From the NCBI GenBank assembly GCA_963665045.2, contig CAXXJQ010000002.1:248001-312000 (forward strand): a stretch of DNA of 64,000 nucleotides. Direction: 5' to 3'. Below are positions 27,547 to 35,356 of this stretch, one piece after another. The stretch is from JAFGRU01 sp016934985 (GTDB lineage: Bacteria; Desulfobacterota; Desulfuromonadia; Desulfuromonadales; JAAYDE01). The position numbers and the translations under genes were made by a program. The notes beneath the pieces are model-generated. The model saw nothing but the letters and a program-made list of their open reading frames with translations, had not been told where the DNA came from and made no database searches. The first letter of the stretch is position 1. Every line of letters begins with the position of its first letter.

Positions 27547-27808
27547 CACCCGGTAACTTCCCTTCCGGAAACCCTTTTTCCCGACCTCAAAAAAACACTT
27601 CTCAACAGGCATCGCAAGGCTTTCCAAAAGGCTTTCTAATATTATTTTTATTATAATAATTCCAGGCAGATACACGCCCGCCCAAAAACCTGAAAAATAT
27701 ATTTTTTGCAGGCAGAATTTTTTTTTACAAGGAATCATTTTCAGGATTGCATTTATGGAAAATAATGATTAAATATGCTTCGCCAATAATGATATTGGCA
27801 AGGACAAC

Positions 27809-27833
27809 GAGATGGTCCCAAAGAAAGGAGGGT
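27809..27833 (+). repeat. Conserved leader element upstream of tandem paralogue 1
   Basis: A 25-base stretch ending AAAGAAAGGAGGGT is shared with 28726-28750 (differing at three positions). In both cases it ends 72-73 bases before the ATG. It lies far too early to be the ribosome site of the gene itself, which has its own AGGAGAAA. Possibly an upstream regulatory element duplicated together with the genes. The rest of the 360-base gap 27547-27905 is AT-rich with nothing recognised. Confidence 0.5.
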
Positions 27834-27905
27834 GTTTTTCAGAAATTATGTGTTTCTGGATATGTTCTTCTTAGGCAGTCAAAATTTTCTTCGTAGGAGA
27901 AAACC

Positions 27906-28454
27906 ATGAAAAAAGTAGCATTATTTGCAGCAGTACTCTTGGTCTTCCTTGCAGGTTCAGCTCTGGCAGAACCCGCCCCGCAAAAAGTCGTGGACCTGGC
28001 CAATACCACCCTGGCTGACCTCGGATCGGACAAGGTTGTTGTAAGTTCAGTTCGTGAAATCAATGGCGAAGGCAGAACCCTGGCCGAAATCAAGAAAATC
28101 GATGAGGAATGGATTGCCGCCAAAAAAGCTGGACAAAAAATACCCCTCATGGATGAACTCATGTCCAACAATTGCGCCAAACGCCTCAATGAAATGATGG
28201 CTGAACATGCCTTTATCACCGAAATTTTTGTAACGGGCAGAGCTGGCGGCAATGTCTGCCAGACCGCACTGACCGGCGACTTCTGGCAGGGGGATGAAGC
28301 GAAATTCAAGGAAGTTTTCAAAAAAGGCGTCTACCTCAGTGAGGTGGAAGTTGAAGATGGGAAAAATCTTGTCCAGGTTTCCGTACCCGTAAAGATGAAA
28401 GCCCTTCACGTCGGGACCATGACCATCGTTGTCGATGTAGACAAAGTCCCCTAA
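27906..28454 (+). CDS. Secreted protein, tandem paralogue 1 (Cache/PDC-like)
   Basis: 182 residues with a signal peptide (MKKVALFAAVLLVFLAGSALA). The mature part has HAFITEIFVTGRAGGNVCQTALTGDFWQGDEAKF and ends with a VSVPVKMKALHVGTMTIVVDVDKVP block. The pattern of an [IV]FVT...GNV..T..TGD[FY]WQGDE segment resembles PDC/Cache-type small-molecule sensor folds found outside kinases, but here it is a free periplasmic protein. AGGAGAAA before ATG 27906. It is followed by its own terminator and then by a second copy. Confidence 0.75.
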   Translation: MKKVALFAAVLLVFLAGSALAEPAPQKVVDLANTTLADLGSDKVVVSSVREINGEGRTLAEIKKIDEEWIAAKKAGQKIPLMDELMSNNCAKRLNEMMAEHAFITEIFVTGRAGGNVCQTALTGDFWQGDEAKFKEVFKKGVYLSEVEVEDGKNLVQVSVPVKMKALHVGTMTIVVDVDKVP

Positions 28455-28507
28455 GTCCTGCAAGGTTTAAAAAATTAGGTTTTCTTCTTTCCCAAAGATC
28501 ATCTCTG

Positions 28508-28545
28508 AAAAAGCCGGGGGCAAAAAGTGCTTCCGGCTTTTTTTT
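28508..28545 (+). terminator. Terminator of paralogue 1
   Basis: Stem AAAGCCGG / CCGGCTTT with a GGGC...TGCTT middle, followed by a run of eight T. Lies about 55 bases after the stop. Confidence 0.85.
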
Positions 28546-28725
28546 CGGAAAAGCCCCTTCCTTCTTGTCAGGCAGTCGCCTTCTCCAACCTTTTTTTCCC
28601 CGGTCCCAGGCGTTATTGGGTCATTAATAAAACAATCTTCAGGCCTTATGGCGGAAAAAAGGAGAAATTGGCAATTTCGTGTTTGATTTTACGTCATAAA
28701 GTGATTAAATATTTTTTAGCCACAA

Positions 28726-28750
28726 GAGATGGTTCAAAAGAAAGGAGGGT
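28726..28750 (+). repeat. Conserved leader element upstream of tandem paralogue 2
   Basis: Second copy of the 25-base element at 27809-27833, same spacing to its gene. A GATTAAATAT block about 25-30 bases further upstream is also shared, so the duplication took the upstream region along. Confidence 0.5.
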
Positions 28751-28823
28751 CTCTTTTCAGTTCTGCCATTTTTTTTGAGTATGTTCTCTAACCCAATGAA
28801 AAATTGATCTTGAGGAGAAAACC

Positions 28824-29372
28824 ATGAAGAAAATTGCCGTTTTTGCAGCAGCACTCGTTTTCACCTTCGTTGGTTCGGCTATGGCGGGACCCGCCCCCCA
28901 GAAAGTTGTTGACCTAGCTAATGGCGCTCTGGCCGAATTAGGAAAAGACAAGGTTGTTGTAAAAGAAGTAAGATTGCAAAATGCCGACGCCATGGGAATT
29001 AACCAGATTAAAGCCATTGATGCCGAATGGATAGCAGCAAAAAAAGCTGGGCAGAAACTCCCCATCATGATGGAAAAAATGGGCAACACATGCGCCAAAC
29101 GCCTCAAGGAACTGATGGCTCAGCATGATTTCATCACCGAAATCTTTGTCACCGACAACCAGGGTGCGAACGTTGGTCAGACAGCCATGACCGGTGACTA
29201 CTGGCAGGGCGATGAAGCAAAGTTCCAGAAAGTTTACAAAGGAAGCGTCCTTGTTTCCGATGTAGAAGTGGATGACGGCAAAAATATTTCACAGGTGTCT
29301 GTTCCTGTAATGATGGGCAAACGCCATGTCGGAACCATGACCATCGGTGTGGATGTAGACAAAGTCCCCTAA
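28824..29372 (+). CDS. Secreted protein, tandem paralogue 2 (Cache/PDC-like)
   Basis: 182 residues, the same length as its neighbour and similar along the entire sequence, with the same signal peptide type (MKKIAVFAAALVFTFVGSAMA). Key segment HDFITEIFVTDNQGANVGQTAMTGDYWQGDEAKF. Differences concentrate at residues 50-70, where it has ADAMGINQIKAIDA instead of EGRTLAEIKKIDE; paralogue 1 has an extra cysteine in GNVCQTA. This copy looks closer to the general family pattern. AGGAGAAA ribosome site. Each copy has its own terminator, so they are separate transcription units. Confidence 0.77.
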   Translation: MKKIAVFAAALVFTFVGSAMAGPAPQKVVDLANGALAELGKDKVVVKEVRLQNADAMGINQIKAIDAEWIAAKKAGQKLPIMMEKMGNTCAKRLKELMAQHDFITEIFVTDNQGANVGQTAMTGDYWQGDEAKFQKVYKGSVLVSDVEVDDGKNISQVSVPVMMGKRHVGTMTIGVDVDKVP

Positions 29373-29420
29373 ACTCAACTTATTGAAAAAAAATTTTTCC
29401 TTTCGTGAAACCGTCTCTGA

Positions 29421-29465
29421 AAAGGAGCCGAAAGCGATAAATGCTTCCGGCTCCTTTCTTTTCAG
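29421..29465 (+). terminator. Terminator of paralogue 2
   Basis: Stem AAAGGAGCCG / CGGCTCCTTT, extended inward by AAGC/GCTT with one mismatch, followed by CTTTT. Confidence 0.85.
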
Positions 29466-29543
29466 ATATCCTGAAGAAGTCCCTTAATGAAGGGCCGCCA
29501 ACCTCTTCCCTTTCTTGCCCCAGAACCGTATACTGTTTTAATA

Positions 29544-29704
29544 CCTGTATCCGTGAGTTAAGATCAGGCCATTGTGAACGTCATTGACCTGTCTAAGCAT
29601 TTCAAAAATCACCGACGAACCTATGGGTGCGCCTCAGATTTTTGAAATACTTATTCAAGCCAAGCACTTACACTCTTTTCCCGGCCCTAACCCACGGATT
29701 CAGG
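29544..29704 (+). mobile_element. 161-bp MITE, copy 1 (upstream of ubiD/mqnL)
   Basis: Ends are inverted repeats: CCTGTATCCGTGAGTTA (29544-29560) against CCTGAATCCGTGGGTTA read from 29704 back (15 of 17). A perfect 5-bp target duplication TAATA flanks it (29539-29543 and 29705-29709). The interior carries a perfect 12-bp hairpin stem ATTTCAAAAATC/GATTTTTGAAAT (29599-29610, 29637-29648). It is noncoding, and a second copy of identical length lies at 57448-57608. TIR sequence starting CCTG and a 5-bp duplication fit mobilisation by an IS1380-type transposase; that is inference. Confidence 0.88.
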
Positions 29705-29771
29705 TAATAATCAATGTTGAAGGTCAGGCAGGAAGTGCAGTTGTCGTAATCCGGGTCAGGGAGCTTTCCCC

Positions 29772-31217
29772 ATGTCATTTAAAAACCAGCAGGAATTCAT
29801 TAACGCTCTGGAGTCCCACGGAGAACTCCGCCGGATCTCCGCTGAAGTCGATCCTCGCCTGGAAATCACTGAAATCACCGACCGCATCAGTAAAAATCAT
29901 GGCCCGGCTCTGCTTTTTGAAAAGGTCAAAGGCTCTCCCTTCCCCCTGCTGATTAACGCCTTCGGCAGTTTCAGGCGCATGGAGACCGCGCTCAACTGCA
30001 ACTCCTTCGATGAGATCGGCACCAGAATCGAAACCCTGCTCAAAACCCAGCCGCCAGGAACCCTTCTGGACAAGATCCGCCTCCTCTTTTCCCTCAAACA
30101 GATGGCGGACCTGATCCCTAAAAAGGTCCGCAAGGCGCCCTGCCAGGAACAAATTTTCGATGCCGACACCGGTCTTCTCGACCTCCTGCCCATTCTGACC
30201 TGCTGGCCGGGGGATGGTGGCCCTTACGTGACCCTGCCTCTGGTGGTCACCAAAGACCCCGACAGCGGCATCCAAAACCTCGGCATGTACCGCCTGCAGA
30301 AATACGACAAGGCCAGCACCGGCATGCATTGGCAGTACAATAAAGACGGCACCCGCCATTTTGAAAAATACAAGGAACGGGGCCAACGCATGGAGGTCGC
30401 CGTGGCCTTGGGGGGCGCACCGGCGGTAACTTACGCCTCGACAGCCCCCCTGCCCCCGGATGTCGATGAGCTCTTATTTGCCGGTTTTCTCAACAACAGC
30501 GCCATAGAGGTGGTAAAGGGCAAAAGCGTCGACCTCTGGGTGCCGGCGGAATCCGACTTCGTCATCGAGGGCTATGTCAATCCTGCTGAAGAGAAGGTCG
30601 AGGGCCCTTTCGGCGACCACACCGGCTTTTATTCGGCGGCCGACCTCTACCCCGTCTTTCATGTGACCTGCATAACCAGCCGCAAGGACGCGGTCTATCC
30701 CGCTACCATTGTAGGCAAACCCCCCATGGAGGACTGTTACATGGGCAAGGCCACAGAGAGGATCTTTCTTCCGCTGCTGCGCATGCTGGTCCCGGAATTG
30801 GTCGACATGGAACTTCCCATGGAGGGCGTCTTCCACAACTGCGCCCTGGTTGCCATCGACAAGAAATACCCAGGACAGGGCAAAAAAGTTATTCATGCCC
30901 TGTGGGGCCTGGGCCAGATGGCTTCGACAAAATATATTGCCGTCTTCGACAAAGACATCGACCTGCGGGATTCCCGCACCGTAGTATGGAAACTCCTCAA
31001 CAACGTCGATCCCAAGCGGGACCTCCTTCTTTCCGAAGGTCCTCTCGACGCCCTCGACCACTCGGCTCCCTTTGCCAACTTTGGCGGCAAACTGGGCATC
31101 GACGCCACTCGTAAAACCCGCGAAGAAGGCATGGGCCGCGATTGGCCCGATGAAATTCGCATGCCCGAGGAAATCAAAAGCAAGGTCACCCAACGCTGGA
31201 AGGACTATGGATTTTAA
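29772..31217 (+). CDS. mqnL: UbiD-family decarboxylase of menaquinone synthesis (MqnL-like)
   Basis: 481 residues, full-length UbiD family prenylated-FMN-dependent decarboxylase (cytoplasm). Visible family features: WPGDGGPYVTLPLVVTKDP, GMYRLQKYDKASTGMHWQYNKDGTRHF, EGPFGDHTGFY and WKLLNNVDPKRDL, with the E-R-E catalytic region in VEGPFGDHTG and the following sections. In the futalosine route a UbiD homologue removes the carboxyl group after prenylation. It is the first gene of the ubiD-ubiA-ubiX-mqnE run and overlaps ubiA by 11 bases. A MITE lies 67 bases upstream. Assignment to menaquinone rather than ubiquinone rests on the adjacent mqn genes. Confidence 0.88.
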   Translation: MSFKNQQEFINALESHGELRRISAEVDPRLEITEITDRISKNHGPALLFEKVKGSPFPLLINAFGSFRRMETALNCNSFDEIGTRIETLLKTQPPGTLLDKIRLLFSLKQMADLIPKKVRKAPCQEQIFDADTGLLDLLPILTCWPGDGGPYVTLPLVVTKDPDSGIQNLGMYRLQKYDKASTGMHWQYNKDGTRHFEKYKERGQRMEVAVALGGAPAVTYASTAPLPPDVDELLFAGFLNNSAIEVVKGKSVDLWVPAESDFVIEGYVNPAEEKVEGPFGDHTGFYSAADLYPVFHVTCITSRKDAVYPATIVGKPPMEDCYMGKATERIFLPLLRMLVPELVDMELPMEGVFHNCALVAIDKKYPGQGKKVIHALWGLGQMASTKYIAVFDKDIDLRDSRTVVWKLLNNVDPKRDLLLSEGPLDALDHSAPFANFGGKLGIDATRKTREEGMGRDWPDEIRMPEEIKSKVTQRWKDYGF

Positions 31218-32049
31218 AACCTTTTCCCAGCTGATCATGATCGAGCAAACCTTGTTTGCCCTTCCGTTTGCCTGGCTGGGGATACTCTTTGCGGACGGGG
31301 GAACACCGGGAACCTGGTTTTGGGCAACCATAGCCCTGGTCGCCGCACGAAGCGCCGGCATGCTCTTCAACCGGGTCATTGACAAAAAAATCGACGCCAG
31401 AAACCGGCGCACCAAGAACCGCCTTTTGCCGCGAGGGAAGGTCTGCTCAGAAGCGGTCTGGTTTTTGGCTATTGTTTCCTCGCTGGCTCTGATCGGTTCT
31501 GCCGCCATGCTCAATCCGCTCTGTTTTTATCTCTCCTTTGCGGCGGTGTTCCTGCTTTTCACCTATTCCTACATGAAGCGCTTATCCTCTACATCCCACT
31601 TTTACCTGGGTTTCGTCGAGGCAGCCGCACCAGTGGGGGGATACCTGGCTGTCAGCGGTCAATTCACCCTGACGCCGCTGATCCTCGGTTGTGTTATCAT
31701 GGCCTGGATTGCCGGCCTCGACATCATTTACGCCCTCCAGGACATGGACTTCGACAGGGCTGAAAAGCTTCACTCAGTTCCGGCCCGCTTTGGAAAGCGA
31801 AAAGCCCTGTTCATTTCGGCGCTGTGTTACTTTATGGCCATGGCAACCCTCGCCCTCGCCGGAGCCATGGAAGGGATGGCCGTACCTTATTGGCTTTCGG
31901 TCGCTGCCGTCGGCTGCCTTTTCGTTTATCAGCAAGTCCTGGCCCGGCGCCCCGAACTGAAACCGGCAATCCAAAAAATTTTCAGGGCCAATACGTTGAT
32001 TTCGCCAGTTCTGCTTTGTGGGACTGCTTTTGCGATTTTCCTGCAATAG
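31207..32049 (+). CDS. mqnP: UbiA-family prenyltransferase (MqnP-like)
   Basis: 280 residues, integral membrane. Start ATG 31207 overlaps the ubiD stop by 11 bases; a longer frame from 31072 would lie wholly inside ubiD. The two aspartate-rich Mg/diphosphate sites are NRVIDKKIDARN (residues 55-66) and GLDIIYALQDMDFD. About eight to nine hydrophobic helices. Attaches the polyprenyl tail to 1,4-dihydroxy-6-naphthoate in the futalosine pathway, by analogy with MqnP. Translationally coupled to ubiD. Confidence 0.87.
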   Translation: MDFKTFSQLIMIEQTLFALPFAWLGILFADGGTPGTWFWATIALVAARSAGMLFNRVIDKKIDARNRRTKNRLLPRGKVCSEAVWFLAIVSSLALIGSAAMLNPLCFYLSFAAVFLLFTYSYMKRLSSTSHFYLGFVEAAAPVGGYLAVSGQFTLTPLILGCVIMAWIAGLDIIYALQDMDFDRAEKLHSVPARFGKRKALFISALCYFMAMATLALAGAMEGMAVPYWLSVAAVGCLFVYQQVLARRPELKPAIQKIFRANTLISPVLLCGTAFAIFLQ

Positions 32050-32116
32050 TTGAAAAAGACGGCGTAGCATCTGCGAACCAGGATTAAACACAATTGATTA
32101 TGAAGGAGATAGCCTG

Positions 32117-32728
32117 ATGATTGTGGTCGGAATTACGGGAGCCAGCGGCTCAATTTTAGGCGTCCGCCTGGTGGAAGAGCTTCTAAATCTGGAGCAAAAG
32201 GTCGTCGGCGTCGTCTCCGCCGAGGCCTGGTCGGTCATGACCCACGAACTATCCTTTAAACCCTCCGGACGGGAACCCTTGCGGGAGCTGCTGGTCAAAC
32301 GCGGCCTGACGGCCAGGCTGGGGGCCTATCAGGAATTCGACGACAAAAATCTGTTTGCGGCCATCGCCAGCGGCACCTCGTCTTTTCGAGCCGTGGTCGT
32401 CATGCCCACATCCATGAAAACCCTCTCGGCAGTGGCCAACGGCTACGCTGACAGTCTTATCACCCGTTCCTGCGACGTTGCCCTGAAGGAAAAACGCCAA
32501 TGCATCCTGGTGCCCCGGGAGACACCATTAAGCTTGATTCATGTGGAGAATATGCGCAAGGCTATGCTGGCAGGCGCCCAGATTGCCCCGCCCATGCCCG
32601 GTTTCTATACCCGGCCCAAAAGCATTGACGACGTGGTCAACTTCACCGTAGGCAAGGTTATCAACCTCCTGGGCCTGCAACACACTCTGTTCAAAAGCTG
32701 GGGAGCAGAAACATCCGAAGAAAGTTGA
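32117..32728 (+). CDS. mqnM: UbiX-type flavin prenyltransferase (MqnM-like)
   Basis: 203 residues. UbiX fold: VGITGASGSILGVRLVEEL (flavin phosphate loop), VVVMPTSMKTLSAVANGYADSLITR, then KEKRQCILVPRETPLSLIHVENMRKAMLAGAQIAPPMPGFY. Makes prenylated FMN, the cofactor of the UbiD-type decarboxylase two genes upstream. AAGGAGA lies 11 bases before ATG 32117. Downstream gap of 61 bases to mqnE, without terminator. Confidence 0.9.
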   Translation: MIVVGITGASGSILGVRLVEELLNLEQKVVGVVSAEAWSVMTHELSFKPSGREPLRELLVKRGLTARLGAYQEFDDKNLFAAIASGTSSFRAVVVMPTSMKTLSAVANGYADSLITRSCDVALKEKRQCILVPRETPLSLIHVENMRKAMLAGAQIAPPMPGFYTRPKSIDDVVNFTVGKVINLLGLQHTLFKSWGAETSEES

Positions 32729-32789
32729 ATTAATCATTGTTGGCTATTGGGATTTCACTCCCCTTCACCGCGGCAGGACTCAAGACAAA

Positions 32790-33894
32790 GTGAACTTCAA
32801 CCTATTTCCGCTAATTGAAAAAATCAAAAACCCTGAGCTGCGCCACATTGCTGAAAAAGTAGCCCGTAATATCCCGGTAAACCGCGACGATGCCCGTCGT
32901 CTCCTCAGCACCCCGGACATTCTCGAGTTGGGGATCATCGCCCACAGCCTGCGCACCCGCCTGCATGGCGATACCGTCTGCTACGGGGTCAATATGAACC
33001 TCAACTACACCAATATCTGCGAGCTGCGCTGTCCCTTGTGCGCTTTCTCTTGCGACCCCGGTGATTCCGAAGCCTATGTTCTGTCGCTGGAGAATATCGA
33101 AAAAACGGGTGGAAAAAGCCGTGGCCGACGGGGTCGACGAGGTCCACATTGTCGGGGGGCTGCATCCGCAGCTTGGTCTCAACTATTATGAGAAGATGCT
33201 CAAACGTATCCGCGGGGTCAAAGACGATATTTTCATTGTCGCTTTCACGGCCGTGGAATACGATCATTTTGCCCGTATTAGCGGCCTGCCCCTGGAGGAG
33301 GTATTTCAACGCCTCATCGCCGCCGGAGTCAACGCCCTGCCCGGCGGCGGCGCCGAAATATTCGCGCCGCAGGTCAGGGCAACGATCGCACCGAAGAAAA
33401 TTTCCGGGCAACGCTGGCTCGATATCATGCGCACCGCTCACGACCTCGGCCTCAAAACCAACGCCACCCTGCTCTACAACCACCTTGAAAGTATTGAGGA
33501 TATCGTCGATCACCTGTTCCAACTCCGCGATCTCCAGGCCAAAACCGGCGGCTTCAAAACCTTTGTCCCCCTCCCTTTCCACGAGGAAAATTCCGACATC
33601 AAGGCACAAAGGAAAAGCACTACCGGTTTTGACGATATCCGTCTTTACGCCGCCTCACGCATCATCCTTCACAATATTCCCCACATCAAGGCACTGTGGA
33701 TGTACGTCGGGGAGAAGATGGCCCAGGTTCTGCTGAGTTTCGGGGTGGACGACATCAGCGGAACTTATCAGAATGAAAAAATCGTTCACGCCGCCGGCGC
33801 CCGAACAGCCGATTTCGGCAGCGAAGCCCATTTGAAACGGCTTATTGCCAATGCCGGCTTTACAGCGCGGCGAACAAATGCCGGTTATGAATAA
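32790..33894 (+). pseudogene. mqnE: Aminofutalosine synthase MqnE, one frameshift
   Basis: Radical SAM enzyme that joins the MqnA product to SAM-derived adenosine, giving 6-amino-6-deoxyfutalosine. About 367 residues if restored. GTG 32790. Cluster cysteines C77, C81, C84 (NICELRCPLC) in CX3CX2C spacing. Near 33098-33103 an A-run has one base too many (GAAAAAACGGGTG): removing one A gives ENIEKRVEKAVADGVDEVHIVGGLHP, and the frame then stays open to 33894 (ALPGGGAEIF, KTNATLLYNHLE, FVPLPFHEENS, KALWMYVGEKMAQVLLSFGVDDISGT). With the gene otherwise perfect and the pathway complete, a sequencing error is more likely than gene loss. Confidence 0.9.
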
Positions 33895-34009
33895 GCGTAT
33901 TCTTTTAAATCGTTTTTAAAAAAAATTTGGATCGCCCATCCCAAAGTCACTATTTATTAAAATAAAAAAGGAAGGGCTTTTTCCCCTTGTGCCGCTGCCA
34001 GAGAGAAAG

Positions 34010-34195
34010 AGACGTTTTGAGAAAAAGACGGTCAGACTGTCTGAGCGGTTTTTGCGAGTTTCTGACCGTCCTCAAAACGGCTCTGGAGCGCAGGGCACCC
34101 GAAGGGCAAGGCACGGGGTGTCCTTTTTCTGCTTACTCTTTTTAGACAAGTAAAAAGAGTAAGGCGACGTCCGGGGACGCAACCCCCGGTCCTGC
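34010..34195 (+). repeat. Structured repeat R2, copy A (mqnE-mqnA gap)
   Basis: Begins with GTTTTGAG (34014) pairing with CTCAAAAC (34071-34078), then a conserved GGAGCGCAGGG...CCGAAGGGCAAG stretch, a perfect hairpin CTTACTCTTTTT/AAAAAGAGTAAG, and ends with the stem CCGGGGACGCAACCCCCGG (34171-34189). Three more copies follow between the next mqn genes. Peptides read from it recur but have no independent support as proteins. Confidence 0.85.
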
Positions 34196-34275
34196 AAAAT
34201 GTGACAAAATAAATTAACACCGACCAAACAGTAAAACCGGCGGCTATATTAACTTTTCAAAAGAAAAGCACTACC

Positions 34276-35088
34276 ATGAAACTTGGCTATATCGATTACC
34301 TGAACTGTTACCCCTTCTACTATCACCAGTTTGAAAAGGAAAAACTGGATGGCGTGGAGATCGTCCCCGCTTACCCGAGCGACCTCAACCGCATGATGAC
34401 AGAGGGGAAACTCGACCTCAGCCCTATATCGGCCGCGACTTACGCCGGACTGGAAGGAAAAATCCGTCTTCTTCCCGACTTTTGCCTCAGTTCCATAGGT
34501 TATGTCGGCTCAGTGGTGCTGCGCAGTAAAATCCCCATAGAAGAACTCGACGGCAGATCCGTCGGCATTACCCGGGCATCCCACACCTCGGCCGTTCTTC
34601 TGCGCATCCTCATGGAAGACTGTTACAATATCCGCCCCGATTACCGGGAAACCCTACCAAGTCCGGACCCCAACGGCCTCGATGCAGCCCTCCTCATCGG
34701 CAACGAGGCCATGACAGCAAGCCGCAAACCGGTCTCCTACTCCTACGATTTGGGGGAACTCTGGCTGCGTAAAACAGGCTTTCCCGTGGTCTTTGCAGTT
34801 TTTGCCATACGGGAGGAAGCCCTTGCCGGAAAAATGGAGCAGATCCGGGCCGTGGTCCGCTCCTATCGAACTTCGCTGCAGTGCCTGGCCAAACATCCTG
34901 ACCAGGTCATAGCCGGAGCACGGGCAAGGTATCCCGACATTATTTACGATATCGGCCATTATTATTCTCTGTTGCGGTTCGATTTTTCAGCGGAATTGAA
35001 AAAAGCTTTGGAGTATTATCTCGGCCGCGCGGCGGAACTCGGGTTTTTGCAGAAAATTGAAGGGGTTCGTTATCTGGAAATGGAATAA
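34276..35088 (+). CDS. mqnA: Chorismate dehydratase MqnA
   Basis: 270 residues. First step of the futalosine menaquinone pathway: chorismate to 3-enolpyruvyl-benzoate. Substrate-binding-protein-like fold with LGYIDYLNCYPFYY at the N-terminus, LDLSPISAATYAGL, RSVGITRASHTSAVLLRILMEDCY, LLIGNEAMTA and DLGELWLRKTGFPVVFAVFA. These all match MqnA. ATG 34276. It lies between repeat copies A and B, so expression probably continues from upstream through the repeat. Confidence 0.93.
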   Translation: MKLGYIDYLNCYPFYYHQFEKEKLDGVEIVPAYPSDLNRMMTEGKLDLSPISAATYAGLEGKIRLLPDFCLSSIGYVGSVVLRSKIPIEELDGRSVGITRASHTSAVLLRILMEDCYNIRPDYRETLPSPDPNGLDAALLIGNEAMTASRKPVSYSYDLGELWLRKTGFPVVFAVFAIREEALAGKMEQIRAVVRSYRTSLQCLAKHPDQVIAGARARYPDIIYDIGHYYSLLRFDFSAELKKALEYYLGRAAELGFLQKIEGVRYLEME

Positions 35089-35139
35089 GTAAGGGAAGGT
35101 TATTTTGTTCCTCTCCCATGTGGCACAGCCGGAGCGGAA

Positions 35140-35320
35140 AGGATGTTTTGAGAAGAAGGCGGGCAGACTGTCTGAGCGAAGCGAGTTTCTGACCGGCCTC
35201 AAAACAACCTTGGAGCGCAGGGAACCCGAAGGGCAAGCCGCCGGGGCGTCCTTTTCTTTGCTTCTTTCTTTTTGACGTAAAAAGAAAGAAGGCGTCGCTC
35301 GGGGACGCAACCCCGAATTT
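35140..35320 (+). repeat. Structured repeat R2, copy B (mqnA-mqnC gap)
   Basis: Same plan as copy A: GTTTTGAG/CTCAAAAC, GGAGCGCAGGGAACCCGAAGG, a 10-bp hairpin CTTTCTTTTT/AAAAAGAAAG (loop GACGT) and a terminal CGGGGACGCAACCCCG stem at 35300-35315. Ends about 35 bases before mqnC. Confidence 0.85.
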
Positions 35321-35356
35321 TCGGAACAAACTTAATACAATCTGTTTAGCACTTTT

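Noticed and set aside
27830..27905. Leader peptide after the AAAGGAGGG element of the tandem paralogues
   Set aside because: The first ATG is 17 or more bases from the purine tract, and the peptides read from the two copies do not match.
29544..29704. Riboswitch upstream of ubiD
   Set aside because: The conserved 161-bp unit has terminal inverted repeats and target duplications and recurs in an unrelated place, so it is a transposable element; it does not match the c-di-GMP or other switch patterns I know.
30474..31514. 346-codon minus-strand frame across ubiD and ubiA
   Set aside because: Opposite two well-supported genes, low-complexity composition and no domain.
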